Shown one piece after another: positions 1 through 7,952 of a stretch of DNA of 35,957 bases (the stretch's first letter is position 1; each line of letters opens with the position of its first letter). Source of the DNA: an uncultured Clostridia bacterium (lineage in GTDB: Bacteria; Bacillota; Clostridia; TANB77; CAG-508). Under the pieces are notes generated by a model. That model saw only the letters and a list, made by a program, of their open reading frames with translations, was not told where the DNA came from and did not search any database. The position numbers and the translations under genes were made by a program. The stretch is from positions 1 to 35,957 of the forward strand of contig CANRHQ010000012.1 of assembly GCA_947630445.1 (NCBI GenBank). Reading direction: 5' to 3'.

Positions 1-84
1 CCGTTTTTCAGTTTGAATTATATCACATTTTGTCTTTATTTAATAGGTTTATTTTTAATTTTTTTCATTCTAATACAATTAAAA

Positions 85-117
85 AAGTGGAATTAGATTT
101 TGTATCTTATTCCACTT
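85..117 (-). terminator. Intrinsic terminator of pilin-like copy 1
   Basis: An inverted repeat (AAGTGGAAT ... ATTCCACTT, one internal mismatch further in) is followed on the minus strand by a run of six T. It lies about 35 bases after the stop codon of the first pilin-like gene. A close copy of the same hairpin follows copy 3, so the 3' untranslated region was duplicated together with the gene. Confidence 0.8.
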
Positions 118-150
118 AAAATTTAATGTTATATATTAAATATCTTATTT

Positions 151-1689
151 TCAGTCCTGCAAGTATAAAGCAACACGGAAACCAGGGGAATTGACATTAT
201 TTGGCATGACAACGCTACTTAATTCACTACGACCACACGCCGGCCAAAAACCACTTTTTTCGAAACCATTTCCACCCCTACAAAATCGGGCGTTGTAACA
301 TCCTTCCGTTGTCCATTCTTCAACATTTCCTGCTAAATCATATATATTATTGGCTTTTGTTTGTTCAAATTGTCCTGTTTTTATTAATTCAGTTGTGTTT
401 GAAAATGTATCATCTGAATAATTTCCCCAACTTTTACTGTCTACTACTATTTCTTCTATTGTTTTATTTCCTGTTTCATATATCCATCCTAATGTTCTAT
501 CCCATGCTGAACCTGTTAATAATGAACTTGTTGCATTTGTTGTTACACTTGTTGCATATTCTTTTGCTTTACTTAATGCATCTGTTTGTGAAATATAATT
601 GTATACAAATTTATTTTTTTGTATTACTAATGTTCCCGTTCCTTTATTGTTAAGAACTCTGTTTTGGCTCACTGATGAATCTCCTGCTTCATATCTTCCT
701 ATATAAAATCCTCCATTTTTATTGACATTGGTTTCGTAATTTTCTGTTTCTTTGTACTTAGTTTTATATTGGCTGTTACTCATGTTAAAACATTCTTCAA
801 GACTCATTTCAATTCCATACTCAGCTCTATACTGGGTCCAAAATTCTTCTACTGTCATATTTTCTGCTTTTGCCGCTTCTTCAAGCTCTTTAAAAAACAT
901 TTCATATGTTGTCCAAAAATTTTGTGCATATAAACTATATACTTCTAATGTTTTACTTGCTTCTCCTTTACTTGTTGTTACTTTTATTTTATATTCTCCA
1001 TTTATTGTTGGCTCTATTTCTTCATTATATGATTTTCCTACATTATTTTCTTCTTTAATATTATCTCCATATGGGTCTGTTATTACTATACTTGTTATAT
1101 CTTCTTTACTAGTTACTTTTGCAGTTATCTTTTGATCTTTTTCTACTGGCACCCATACAAATTGATTTCCTTTTAAATCATCACTGTCTACATCTTTATT
1201 TTCATCTTCTTGAGCATCTGATATTACATATCCTTCATTTATGCTTCCTCCTACATGCACAAATCCGCTTGGTATTGGTGGATTTTCTACTTTTGTTCCT
1301 TTTATTGTTAAACTTATGCTTACATCAGATTTTTCTGCTTCTTCTACTTTTCCATTTTTATCTATTGTATATACATTACTACTTGGAAATGTTACCTTGA
1401 AGTTGTTTCCGTCTTCTTCTACTGTTATTCTATCATCATATTTTTTTAGTTCATCTTCAAGTTGTTTTCTTGTTACTCCTTGTCCATTATTACCAGCTAT
1501 TACTGCACTATATGATAATTTTACTTGTTCTTTTTCTTCTCCTATTTTTGTTTCTTCTTTTGCTCTTTGTGATTGCCTTATTATTCCATTATCTCCTGCT
1601 AGCATTGATATACTTACTCCTGCTAGTATTAATAAGACTACTATTGTTACTACTAATGCTATTAACGTTATTCCTTTGTTTTTCTTCAT
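151..1689 (-). CDS. Prepilin-like protein with C-terminal FGE/C-type-lectin domain, copy 1
   Basis: This 512-residue protein starts at an ATG behind a good AGGAGG site. Residues 4-32 form a class III prepilin-like signal: KG followed by ITLIALVVTIVVLLILAG. Gly would be at -1, and the usual Glu at +5 is absent (Ala instead). After ~110 residues of charged, pilin-like sequence comes an FGE-sulfatase-like domain. It starts with GFVHVGG and FVWVPV, is interrupted by an Ig-like stretch, and resumes with GGFYIGRYEAG, LTGSAWDR, NIYDLAGNVEEWT, RGG and GFRVALYL. These last motifs are typical of the SUMF1/FGE fold, which is used as a binding scaffold rather than an enzyme in many surface proteins. The segment between RGG and GFRVAL is unlike that in the two paralogues. 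I infer a surface-displayed pilin-like subunit with a variable ligand-binding tip. Function in adhesion is a guess. Confidence 0.8.
   Translation of the reverse strand: MKKNKGITLIALVVTIVVLLILAGVSISMLAGDNGIIRQSQRAKEETKIGEEKEQVKLSYSAVIAGNNGQGVTRKQLEDELKKYDDRITVEEDGNNFKVTFPSSNVYTIDKNGKVEEAEKSDVSISLTIKGTKVENPPIPSGFVHVGGSINEGYVISDAQEDENKDVDSDDLKGNQFVWVPVEKDQKITAKVTSKEDITSIVITDPYGDNIKEENNVGKSYNEEIEPTINGEYKIKVTTSKGEASKTLEVYSLYAQNFWTTYEMFFKELEEAAKAENMTVEEFWTQYRAEYGIEMSLEECFNMSNSQYKTKYKETENYETNVNKNGGFYIGRYEAGDSSVSQNRVLNNKGTGTLVIQKNKFVYNYISQTDALSKAKEYATSVTTNATSSLLTGSAWDRTLGWIYETGNKTIEEIVVDSKSWGNYSDDTFSNTTELIKTGQFEQTKANNIYDLAGNVEEWTTEGCYNARFCRGGNGFEKSGFWPACGRSELSSVVMPNNVNSPGFRVALYLQD
160..300 (-). other. 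Variable C-terminal tail of copy 1 with conserved 25-bp anchor (160-184)
   Basis: Bases 160-184 encode the closing GFRVALYL motif and match copies 2 and 3 at every base, including silent positions. Bases ~185-300 encode the tail around RGG and differ from both paralogues at most codons. Codons such as CCG, GCG, CGT and CGA occur here although the rest of the gene avoids them. The layout (constant 3' end, variable block just upstream, FGE/lectin fold) matches variable repeats of diversity-generating retroelements. The reverse transcriptase and template are not in the window. Confidence 0.5.
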
Positions 1690-1824
1690 ATTATTTCCTC
1701 CTTTTTGTTTATCATTAAGTCTTTTAAATTGAGGAAATAATTTTTTCCCGAACTTCTTTTGCCTGTTGAATTTTAGTTTTTCACATTTTCTTATAATTAT
1801 TATTTTCTATGATTTTAAAATTGC

Positions 1825-1853
1825 TTGTAATCCTTTATTTTTTATGGTATAAT
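1825..1853 (+). promoter_or_regulatory. Promoter-like sequence pointing away from pilin-like copy 1
   Basis: TTGTAA, a 17-base spacer and TATAAT lie on the plus strand upstream of copy 1. The next gene in that direction (Fic, 1972-2904) is on the minus strand, so a transcript would be antisense to it. An element resembling TCTTTAAGTtAAAAGAATTAAGGA follows at ~1868, and similar sequences follow the plus-strand promoters upstream of copies 2 and 3. Confidence 0.45.
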
Positions 1854-1971
1854 TAATTTATATAATATCTTTAAGTTAAAAGAATTAAGGATGAAAATAA
1901 ATTATTAATCATAACCCCCCGTAAACTGGGAGATAATTATTTTATATATTTTGCAAAAATTTTAAAGTTTT

Positions 1972-2904
1972 CTAAATCGCCATATAACATTTTTCTTTTA
2001 TAAATTTTTTTATTTTACTATCCTCTTTTCCTTCATAATATTGAATAAGTAAATTTTTAAAATCATCTGTTAATTCTGTTGGAATTACTAAAATCCCCTT
2101 CCCTCTTGCAATTAAGTAATGGTTTGCAAAAATAACTGCTGTTCTTTTATTTCCATCAATAAATATTTGCTTTTTCATTATATATAATAGAAATTCTATT
2201 GCAGTATCAATTGGTTCTTGTTTTTTATTTAATATTTCTTCTAATTCCTCTTTTATTACAGTTTCTATTGGTAGTTCTGGAGTCCATTTAGTTCCTCCTA
2301 TTGAAACTGGAACATTTCTTATTTTTCCAGCTGAATAATAAAATCCTTCTTCAATCATTTTATTTATTTCACATAATAATGCATAATTTGTGTTACTTAA
2401 AATAACATTCTTATTTAATATAAATTCCCAAGCATGCTTTAAATTTATTATTTTAAGTATGTCTTCAGATGTCATATTATTTACTTTTCCACCTTCAATA
2501 ATACTTTCTGTGTCTGCAAATGTAGTAGCAACTCCTTCTAATATTGCTTGCTTATAAATTGTATCAGCTAAATGTCTTTTTGCAAAGTCTATGTTTTGCT
2601 CTACTTTTGAATCTAATTCTTCTTCAACGTAGTCTAAATCTTTTAATTTCTTTACTATTTCTTTTATTTGTTTTTTTAATTCTTTTGCTTTAATACTATT
2701 ATTTAATATTAAATTATATAATTCTTCAGAATATTCACCCACATATTTTGTTAAGGCTACTCCATCTTCTCTATAATGTACATATATATATTTATTATTA
2801 TTTTTTTCTCTTATTTCTACTGAACCATAGGCTAATGAGTTTAGCTCATTTTCAAGGATTTGTTTACTTTGAAGAAGATTCATAATTTCAATTTTATTTT
2901 CCAT
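1972..2904 (-). CDS. Fic/Doc-family protein with atypical active-site motif
   Basis: I place the start at the ATG at 2902-2904, behind GGAAGGGTG and ~25 bases after a promoter; the upstream in-frame ATGs would fall at or before the transcription start. The protein has 310 residues. The C-terminal half holds a Fic core: an alpha-helical region with WTPELPIETVIKEELEE (flap and linker) followed by QIFIDGNKRTAVIFANHYL. Fic proteins transfer AMP or other phosphate-containing groups to target proteins using H-x-F-x-D/E-G-N-x-R. Here the His position is Gln, while Phe, Asp, Gly, Asn and Arg are kept. That His is the general base in studied enzymes, so activity may be reduced or altered. The N-terminal half is helical and charged. 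No antitoxin gene is adjacent. It lies between two pilin-like copies but has its own promoter. Confidence 0.8.
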   Translation of the reverse strand: MENKIEIMNLLQSKQILENELNSLAYGSVEIREKNNNKYIYVHYREDGVALTKYVGEYSEELYNLILNNSIKAKELKKQIKEIVKKLKDLDYVEEELDSKVEQNIDFAKRHLADTIYKQAILEGVATTFADTESIIEGGKVNNMTSEDILKIINLKHAWEFILNKNVILSNTNYALLCEINKMIEEGFYYSAGKIRNVPVSIGGTKWTPELPIETVIKEELEEILNKKQEPIDTAIEFLLYIMKKQIFIDGNKRTAVIFANHYLIARGKGILVIPTELTDDFKNLLIQYYEGKEDSKIKKFIKEKCYMAI

Positions 2905-2931
2905 ATTTTTCACCCTTCCTTTCATACTTAT

Positions 2932-2960
2932 ATTATAACACAAAAGATAAAAAATGTGAA
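2932..2960 (-). promoter_or_regulatory. Promoter of the Fic gene
   Basis: On the minus strand TTCACA (2955-2960), a 17-base spacer and TATAAT (2932-2937) form a good sigma-A type promoter. Transcription would start about 20 bases before the chosen ATG. The -35 box lies within one arm of the inverted repeat at 2950-3000. Confidence 0.7.
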
Positions 2961-3000
2961 ACATTTTTTGAGATTTTTCTTAAATTTGTTTCACATTTTT
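2950..3000. repeat. 14-bp perfect inverted repeat over the Fic promoter
   Basis: AAAAATGTGAAACA at 2950-2963 is matched exactly by its complement at 2987-3000, with a 23-base spacer. On the minus strand the distal arm ends in a T run, so it could terminate the transcript of pilin-like copy 2. Because one arm covers the -35 box of the Fic promoter, it could also be an operator. The sequence alone does not decide. Confidence 0.6.
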
Positions 3001-3066
3001 ATTTATTTAGACTCCTATTGATTTTTAACATTATTTCTTACTTTTTTTGTGTTAATCTGTTGTCTC

Positions 3067-3110
3067 TATACTATCTGGTCTCGTATTTTCTCTCATTTTC
3101 TGATAGTATA
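3067..3110. repeat. 9-bp inverted repeat downstream of copy 2
   Basis: TATACTATC at 3067-3075 and GATAGTATA at 3102-3110 are perfect complements separated by 26 bases. They occupy the place where copies 1 and 3 carry their terminator, but no T run follows, so a terminator role is weak. Confidence 0.4.
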
Positions 3111-3129
3111 AATAATCTTATTTCCATTC

Positions 3130-4662
3130 TTACAAGTATAAAGCAACACGGAAACCAGTGAACAAGCTCCTGTTAAAGATCTCGGAATCGCGATAAAATG
3201 CTGGAACGTTGGAACCATTCCTAAAACAATCGCCACCTCTATGGAATGGGAGTCCATCTTCGAAGAAATCATTTGTCCATTCATCTACATTTCCTGCTAA
3301 ATCATATATATTATTTGCTTTGGTATTTGGAAATTGTCCTGTTTTTATTAAATCTTCTGTTCCTGAAAATGTATCATCTTTATAATTTCCCCAACTTTTA
3401 CTGTCTACTACTATTTCTTCTATTGTTTTATTTCCTGTTTCATATATCCATCCTAATGTTCTATCCCATGCTGAACCTGTTAATAATGAACTTATTGCAG
3501 TTGTTTCTACACTTGTTGCATATTCTCGTGCTTTAGTTAATGCTTCTGTTGGCAAAATCCAATTCCATACTGTTGCTCCTTTTTTACTTACAACACGTGT
3601 CGGATTTTCTGTCCATTCCAACATAGCTTTATCAAATTTTCCTCCATCTGCTCCTGCTTCATATCTTCCTATATAAAATCCTCCATTTGTATTTACATTT
3701 TCTTTGTAATCTTCTGTTTCTATATGATATTTATATTTACTCATCTCCATGGAAAATAACGTGGCAATCATTTCTTCTAGGCTCATTTTACTCTCGGCTA
3801 AAAATTCCTCTACTGTCATATCAGATTCTCTAAACATTTCTTCAATCTCTTTAAGAATTACTTCATCCGTTAACCAAGAATTTTGTGCATATAAACTATA
3901 TACTTCTAGTGTTTTACTTGTTTCTCCTTTACTTGTTGTTACTTTTATTTTATATTCTCCATTTATTGTTGGCTCTATTTCTTCATTATATGATTTTCCT
4001 ACATTATTTTCTTCTTTAATATTATCTCCATATGGGTCTGTTATTACTATACTTGTTATATCTTCTTTACTAGTTACTTTTGCAGTTATCTTTTGATCTT
4101 TTTCTACTGGCACCCATACAAATTGATTTCCTTTTAAATCATCACTGTCTACATCTTTATTTTCATCTTCTTGAGCATCTGATATTACATATCCTTCATT
4201 TATGCTTCCTCCTACATGCACAAATCCGCTTGGTATTGGTGGATTTTCTACTTTTGTTCCTTTTATTGTTAAACTTATGCTTACATCAGATTTTTCTGCT
4301 TCTTCTACTTTTCCATTTTTATCTATTGTATATACATTACTACTTGGAAATGTTACCTTGAAGTTATCTCCATCTTCTTCTACTGTTATTCTATCATCAT
4401 ATTTTTTTAGTTCATCTTCAAGTTGTTTTCTTGTTACCTCTTGTCCGTTATTACCAGCTATTACTGCATTATATGATAATTTTACTTGTTCTTTTTCTTC
4501 TTCTATTGTTGTTCTTTCTTTTGCTCTTTGTGATTGTCTTATTATTCCATTATCTCCTGCTAGCATTGATATACTTACTCCTGCTAGTATTAACAACACT
4601 ACTATTGTTACTACTAATGCTATTAATGTTATTCCTCTATCTTTTTTTATTTGCTTTTTCAA
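3130..4662 (-). CDS. Prepilin-like protein with C-terminal FGE/C-type-lectin domain, copy 2
   Basis: This 510-residue paralogue of the 151-1689 gene starts at TTG (4660-4662), eight bases after GGAGG. The first ~230 codons are almost identical to the other copies: prepilin-like helix RGITLIALVVTIVVLLILAG, then the first FGE segment and the Ig-like insertion. The linker after SLYAQN (residues ~265-320) has its own sequence, rich in Glu and Met. The FGE core then resumes with GGFYIGRYEAG, LTGSAWDR, NIYDLAGNVDEWT and RGG. The tail between RGG and GFRVALYL is 25 residues and unlike the other two. The gene ends directly after GFRVALYL, two residues earlier than copies 1 and 3, and lacks their terminator. 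Surface export as a pilin-like protein is inferred from the N-terminus only; no assembly genes are present here. Confidence 0.8.
   Translation of the reverse strand: MKKQIKKDRGITLIALVVTIVVLLILAGVSISMLAGDNGIIRQSQRAKERTTIEEEKEQVKLSYNAVIAGNNGQEVTRKQLEDELKKYDDRITVEEDGDNFKVTFPSSNVYTIDKNGKVEEAEKSDVSISLTIKGTKVENPPIPSGFVHVGGSINEGYVISDAQEDENKDVDSDDLKGNQFVWVPVEKDQKITAKVTSKEDITSIVITDPYGDNIKEENNVGKSYNEEIEPTINGEYKIKVTTSKGETSKTLEVYSLYAQNSWLTDEVILKEIEEMFRESDMTVEEFLAESKMSLEEMIATLFSMEMSKYKYHIETEDYKENVNTNGGFYIGRYEAGADGGKFDKAMLEWTENPTRVVSKKGATVWNWILPTEALTKAREYATSVETTAISSLLTGSAWDRTLGWIYETGNKTIEEIVVDSKSWGNYKDDTFSGTEDLIKTGQFPNTKANNIYDLAGNVDEWTNDFFEDGLPFHRGGDCFRNGSNVPAFYRDSEIFNRSLFTGFRVALYL
3133..3275 (-). other. 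Variable C-terminal tail of copy 2 with conserved 25-bp anchor (3133-3157)
   Basis: The anchor at 3133-3157 is base-for-base the same as in copies 1 and 3. The block ~3158-3275 is divergent. Many of its codons could derive from AAT, AAC or AAG by changes at the first two positions (GAT, TGT, TTT, TTT, TAT, GAT, GAG, ATC, AGC, TTG, TTC), the pattern expected of adenine-directed mutagenesis. Without the template this remains an inference. Confidence 0.5.
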
Positions 4663-4761
4663 TTTGTTTTTCCTCCACTTCTTTAGTTCCTATTTTCTTT
4701 AATTTTTATACTTAAAGATTATTTAAAATCTCTTAATCGTTATTTTTACTATATTTTCACA

Positions 4762-4789
4762 ATTATATATTTCTTTATTCGTTCATCAA
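4762..4789 (-). promoter_or_regulatory. Candidate promoter of pilin-like copy 2
   Basis: TTGATG, a 16-base spacer and TATAAT lie ~100 bases upstream of the TTG start on the minus strand. The intergenic stretch 4663-4984 otherwise holds a plus-strand promoter (4807-4835), inverted copies of a CTTTAA...TTAAAG-like element, and the terminator after copy 3. Confidence 0.5.
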
Positions 4790-4806
4790 AAATTTTTCTA
4801 AATATC

Positions 4807-4835
4807 TTGACTTTATTGATATTTATTGCTATAGT
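4807..4835 (+). promoter_or_regulatory. Strong plus-strand promoter facing the 3' end of copy 3
   Basis: TTGACT, exactly 17 bases and TATAGT lie on the plus strand. Transcription would run rightward into the complement of pilin-like copy 3, entering through its variable tail. The same 30-base block, with near-identical flanks, is repeated upstream of copy 3 at 6805-6833. No plus-strand gene follows, so the product would be an antisense or small RNA. Confidence 0.6.
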
Positions 4836-4918
4836 TGGCTTATGAAATTCTTTAAGTATAAAAATTAATGATTTATAATAAATATCCTCCAGCTTATCCG
4901 GAAGATTATATACAAAAA

Positions 4919-4951
4919 AAGTGGAATAAGATTTTAAATTTTATTCCACTT
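4919..4951 (-). terminator. Intrinsic terminator of pilin-like copy 3
   Basis: An AAGTGGAATAA/TTATTCCACTT hairpin with seven T following on the minus strand. It is a duplicate of the terminator at 85-117 and lies at the same distance from the end of the restored reading frame. Confidence 0.8.
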
Positions 4952-4984
4952 AAAATTTAATGTTATATATTAAATATCTCATTT

Positions 4985-6662
4985 TCAGTCCTTCAAGTAT
5001 AAAGCAACACGGAAACCAAAATTTCTAATTCTGTCATCCAATCCATTATCGAACTCAGTACGATATAAAACTCCAATTCTACCCTCAGAGCCGTATAGAT
5101 CCACCCCTAAATAAATCATGGTCGTGATTATTCGAATCTACCTCCAAAGTTTGTTCCCATACATTGCCTGCAAGATCATAAATATTATTTGCCCTAGTTT
5201 GCTCAAATGCTCCTGTTTTTATAAAATCTTCCGTTCCTGAGAATTCATCATCTTCATAATGTCCCCAACTTTTACTATTTAATATTTCTTCTTTAGTTTT
5301 ATTTCCAGATTCATATATCCACCCTACTACTCTATCCCAAGCTGCTCCTGTTAATAATGAACTTGTTACATTAGTTTCCCCTATACTTGTTGCATATTCG
5401 TGTGCTTTACTTAATGCTGTATCAGATGTAATATTATTATATACATATTTGTTTTTTTGTGTTACTAGTGTTCCTGGTTGTTCAATAGAATCTCTTTGTT
5501 TTGTTGCTGATGAATCTCCTGCTTCATATCTTCCTATGAAAAATCCTCCGTTTGTATTTACTTCTTCTGTATAATCTTCTGTTTCTCTATAAAACAATTT
5601 TACACCCTCTCCTCCTGCGACTTTTGTAGCTTCTTCTTCCAAAGAATCATATCCTATAACCTCTTCTATAAATTGTTCTTTGTTCATTCCTTGACTTTCT
5701 AGCGCTTGTTCAAATTCTTCTTCTGTCATTCCCGTCTCTTTTAAAAAATATTCCAAAATCTTTGTCTTTAAACTTTGTTGATATTTCTCTTCAAATGTTT
5801 CTTCAAACGTTTCATTTGAATCATAATTTCCTTCTAATTGATTTAACAGTTCTGAAAATTCTAAATCAAAAAATGTACTCACTGCATATAAACTATTTAC
5901 ATTTAAATATTTTACTTTTATTCCACTATTTGTTGATATAACTACTCTATATGGTCCATTTATTGTTGGTTCTATTTCTTCATTATTATATGTTGTTCCT
6001 TTGTTGCTTTCTTTTAAGATTTCATCTCCATATGGGTCTGTTATTACTATACTTGTTATATCTTCCTGACTTGTTACTTTTAATGTTATTTTTTGGTCTT
6101 TTTCTACTGGCACCCATACAAATTGATTTCCTTTTAAATCATCACTGTCTACATCTTTATTTTCATCTTCTTGAGCATCTGATATTACATATCCTTCATT
6201 TATGCTTCCTCCTACATGCACAAATCCGCTTGGTATTGGTGGATTTTCTACTTTTGTTCCTTTTATTGTTAAACTTATGCTTACATCAGATTTTTCTGCT
6301 TCTTCTACTTTTCCATTTTTATCTATTGTATATACATTACTACTTGGAAATGTTACCTTGAAGTTATCTCCATCTTCTTCTACTGTTATTCTATCATCAT
6401 ATTTTTTTAGTTCATCTTCAAGTTGTTTTCTTGTTACCTCTTGTCCGTTATTACCAGCTATTACTGCACTATATGATAATTTTACTTGTTCTTTTTCTTC
6501 TCCTATTTTCGTTTCTTCTTTTGCTCTTTGTGATTGTCTTATTATCCCATTATCTCCTGCTAGCATTGATATACTTACTCCTGCTAGTATTAACAACACT
6601 ATTATGGTTACTACTAATGCTATTAATGTTATTCCTCTTTCTTTTTTTATTTGCTTTTTCAA
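4985..6662 (-). pseudogene. Prepilin-like FGE-domain protein, copy 3, frameshifted in the variable tail
   Basis: The TTG start (6660-6662) and the first ~230 codons match copy 2, including RGITLIALVVTIIVLLILAG. The central linker is longer than in the other copies, with EETFEEKYQQ and GMTEEEFEQALESQGM helices. The FGE core is present: GGFFIGRYEAG, LTGAAWDR, NIYDLAGNVWEQT and RGG. Reading then stops at TGA 5085-5087, giving a 525-residue product without the GFRVAL strand. Moving one base at ~5098-5100 restores an open frame that runs through YGSEGRIG and LYRTEFDNG to GFRVALYLKD and a TGA at 4985-4987. Aligning the tail length with the other copies suggests a net loss of two bases, though a one-base gain fits the frame equally. 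It is either a real inactivating indel in the variable block or a sequence error. Confidence 0.75.
4994..5135 (-). other. Variable C-terminal tail of copy 3 with conserved 25-bp anchor (4994-5018)
   Basis: The anchor matches copies 1 and 2 exactly although it is now out of frame with the start of the gene. The variable block ~5019-5135 differs from both paralogues and contains the frameshift near 5099. Even the 3' untranslated sequence through the terminator resembles copy 1. Confidence 0.5.
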
Positions 6663-6719
6663 TTTGTTTTTCCTCCACTTCTTTAGTTTTTTTCTTTAAT
6701 TCTTATAATTTAGGATTAT

Positions 6720-6757
6720 AAAAAACTTCAAAAATATATAATATTTTGAAGTTTTTT
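6720..6757. terminator. Bidirectional terminator between ddl and pilin-like copy 3
   Basis: AAAAAACTTCAAAA is matched perfectly by TTTTGAAGTTTTTT across a 10-base loop, giving T runs on both strands. On the minus strand it would end the ddl transcript. It lies only ~58 bases before the start of copy 3, leaving little room for a promoter for that gene. Confidence 0.75.
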
Positions 6758-6804
6758 ATTTTTTATTTATTAAATTTAAATCAAAAAAATATTTTTTTAA
6801 TATC

Positions 6805-6833
6805 TTGACTTTATTGATATTTATTGCTATAGT
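6805..6833 (+). promoter_or_regulatory. Duplicate of the plus-strand promoter, upstream of copy 3
   Basis: TTGACT, 17 bases and TATAGT, identical to 4807-4835. Twelve bases on lies TCTTTAA-N9-TTAAAGA (6846-6868), a perfect seven-base inverted repeat. The transcript would be antisense to ddl. Confidence 0.6.
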
Positions 6834-6885
6834 TGTCTTATGAAATTCTTTAAGTATAAGAATTAAAGATTAAAATTAGCAAAAT

Positions 6886-7884
6886 TTATTTCATTGCATT
6901 TTCTATTAATTTATCTAATAACTCTGAATAGGTTATTCCTACATGTTCAAATAATTTTGGATACATACTAATTTTAGTAAATCCTGGCATTGTATTTATT
7001 TCATTAATAAAAATTTCATTTGTTTCTTTTTCTACAAAGAAATCTACTCTTGATAATCCTTTTCCATCAATTGCTTTAAAAGCTCTTATTGCAAGTTCTC
7101 TAATTTTTTCAATTTGTTCATCTGTTATTTCTGCTGGAATTACAGTTTTTGATTCTGGAATATTATATTTAGCATCAAAGCTATAGAATTCTTCTGCTGA
7201 TATTATTTCTCCTACTGTTGAAGCCAATATTTCTTTTCCATCTAATATTGCACATTCAACTTCTTTTCCATTGATTCCTTGTTCTACTAAAATTTTAGTA
7301 TCGTATTGTCCTGCATTTTCTATCGCCATTTTTAGTTCTTCTTTATTAGTAGCTTTTTTTACTCCTACAGAAGAACCTGAATTTGATGGTTTTACAAACA
7401 TAGGGAACTTTAATTTTTCAGTAATTTTATCTATTTTTAATTCTTCTTCTTCAAAATTTTCATTAATTATTTTATACTTTTCATCTTGTTTTTTTATATA
7501 ACAATATGGTGCTTGGTTTAATCCTGCATTTTTAAAAATAATTTTTGTATATACTTTATCCATACCCACACTTGATGCTAATACACCACATCCTACATAT
7601 GGTATTTGTAACATTTCTAACATTCCTTGAATTGTTCCATCTTCTCCACCAAGTCCATGTAATACAGGAAATACTACATCTAAATCTTTTAATGTCCACA
7701 AAAGGTTGTATATTTCTTCTTTTTTATCATCTACTTTTTCATACCATTTTCCATATTTACTTATATAAATTTCATGAATTTCATATTTTTCTTTATCTAA
7801 ATTTTCTATAACAGATTTTGCTGACATTTCTGATACTTCGCTTTCTGTAGAAATGCCTCCATATATAACACCTAATCTAATCAT
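6886..7884 (-). CDS. ddl: D-alanine--D-alanine ligase
   Basis: This 332-residue cytoplasmic ATP-grasp enzyme joins two D-alanines for the peptidoglycan stem peptide. Landmarks in order are GGISTESEVS at the N-terminus, VFPVLHGLGGEDGTIQG, the ATP-binding stretch KPSNSGSSVGVKKA, an omega loop with FYSFDAKY (Tyr-containing, as in D-Ala-D-Ala rather than VanA-type enzymes), RVDFF and the metal- and phosphate-binding NEINTMPGFT near the C-terminus. Length is slightly under the usual ~350. The ATG follows AAAGGGTGAT. It has its own promoter just after pyrI and ends in the hairpin at 6720-6757, so it is probably transcribed alone or with limited read-through from pyrBI. Confidence 0.95.
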   Translation of the reverse strand: MIRLGVIYGGISTESEVSEMSAKSVIENLDKEKYEIHEIYISKYGKWYEKVDDKKEEIYNLLWTLKDLDVVFPVLHGLGGEDGTIQGMLEMLQIPYVGCGVLASSVGMDKVYTKIIFKNAGLNQAPYCYIKKQDEKYKIINENFEEEELKIDKITEKLKFPMFVKPSNSGSSVGVKKATNKEELKMAIENAGQYDTKILVEQGINGKEVECAILDGKEILASTVGEIISAEEFYSFDAKYNIPESKTVIPAEITDEQIEKIRELAIRAFKAIDGKGLSRVDFFVEKETNEIFINEINTMPGFTKISMYPKLFEHVGITYSELLDKLIENAMK

Positions 7885-7921
7885 ATTATCACCCTTTAAT
7901 TTATATGTTTTTGTGTTATTT

Positions 7922-7949
7922 ATTATAACATAATTTTTACAAATATCAA
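7922..7949 (-). promoter_or_regulatory. Promoter of ddl
   Basis: TTGATA, a 16-base spacer and TATAAT on the minus strand, placed directly after the pyrI stop and ~38 bases before the ddl ATG. Confidence 0.65.
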
Positions 7950-7952
7950 CTT

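Noticed and set aside
309..1732. Leu/Phe-rich plus-strand frames opposite the pilin-like genes
   Set aside because: They are complements of the Glu/Lys/Asn-rich minus-strand genes, lack ribosome binding sites and recur identically opposite each paralogue.
1907..1935. CTCCC/GGGGGG hairpin after the Fic gene as a terminator
   Set aside because: The stem is only five pairs with a wobble, and no T run follows on the minus strand.
151..6662. FGE domains considered as active formylglycine-generating enzymes
   Set aside because: The domain is fused to a prepilin-like helix, is interrupted by an Ig-like insertion and has a divergent C-terminal tail; no sulfatase gene is nearby. A binding scaffold fits better.
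6886..7884. Ddl considered as a vancomycin-resistance ligase
   Set aside because: The omega loop reads FYSFDAKY, as in D-Ala-D-Ala ligases, and no vanH or vanX homologue is adjacent.
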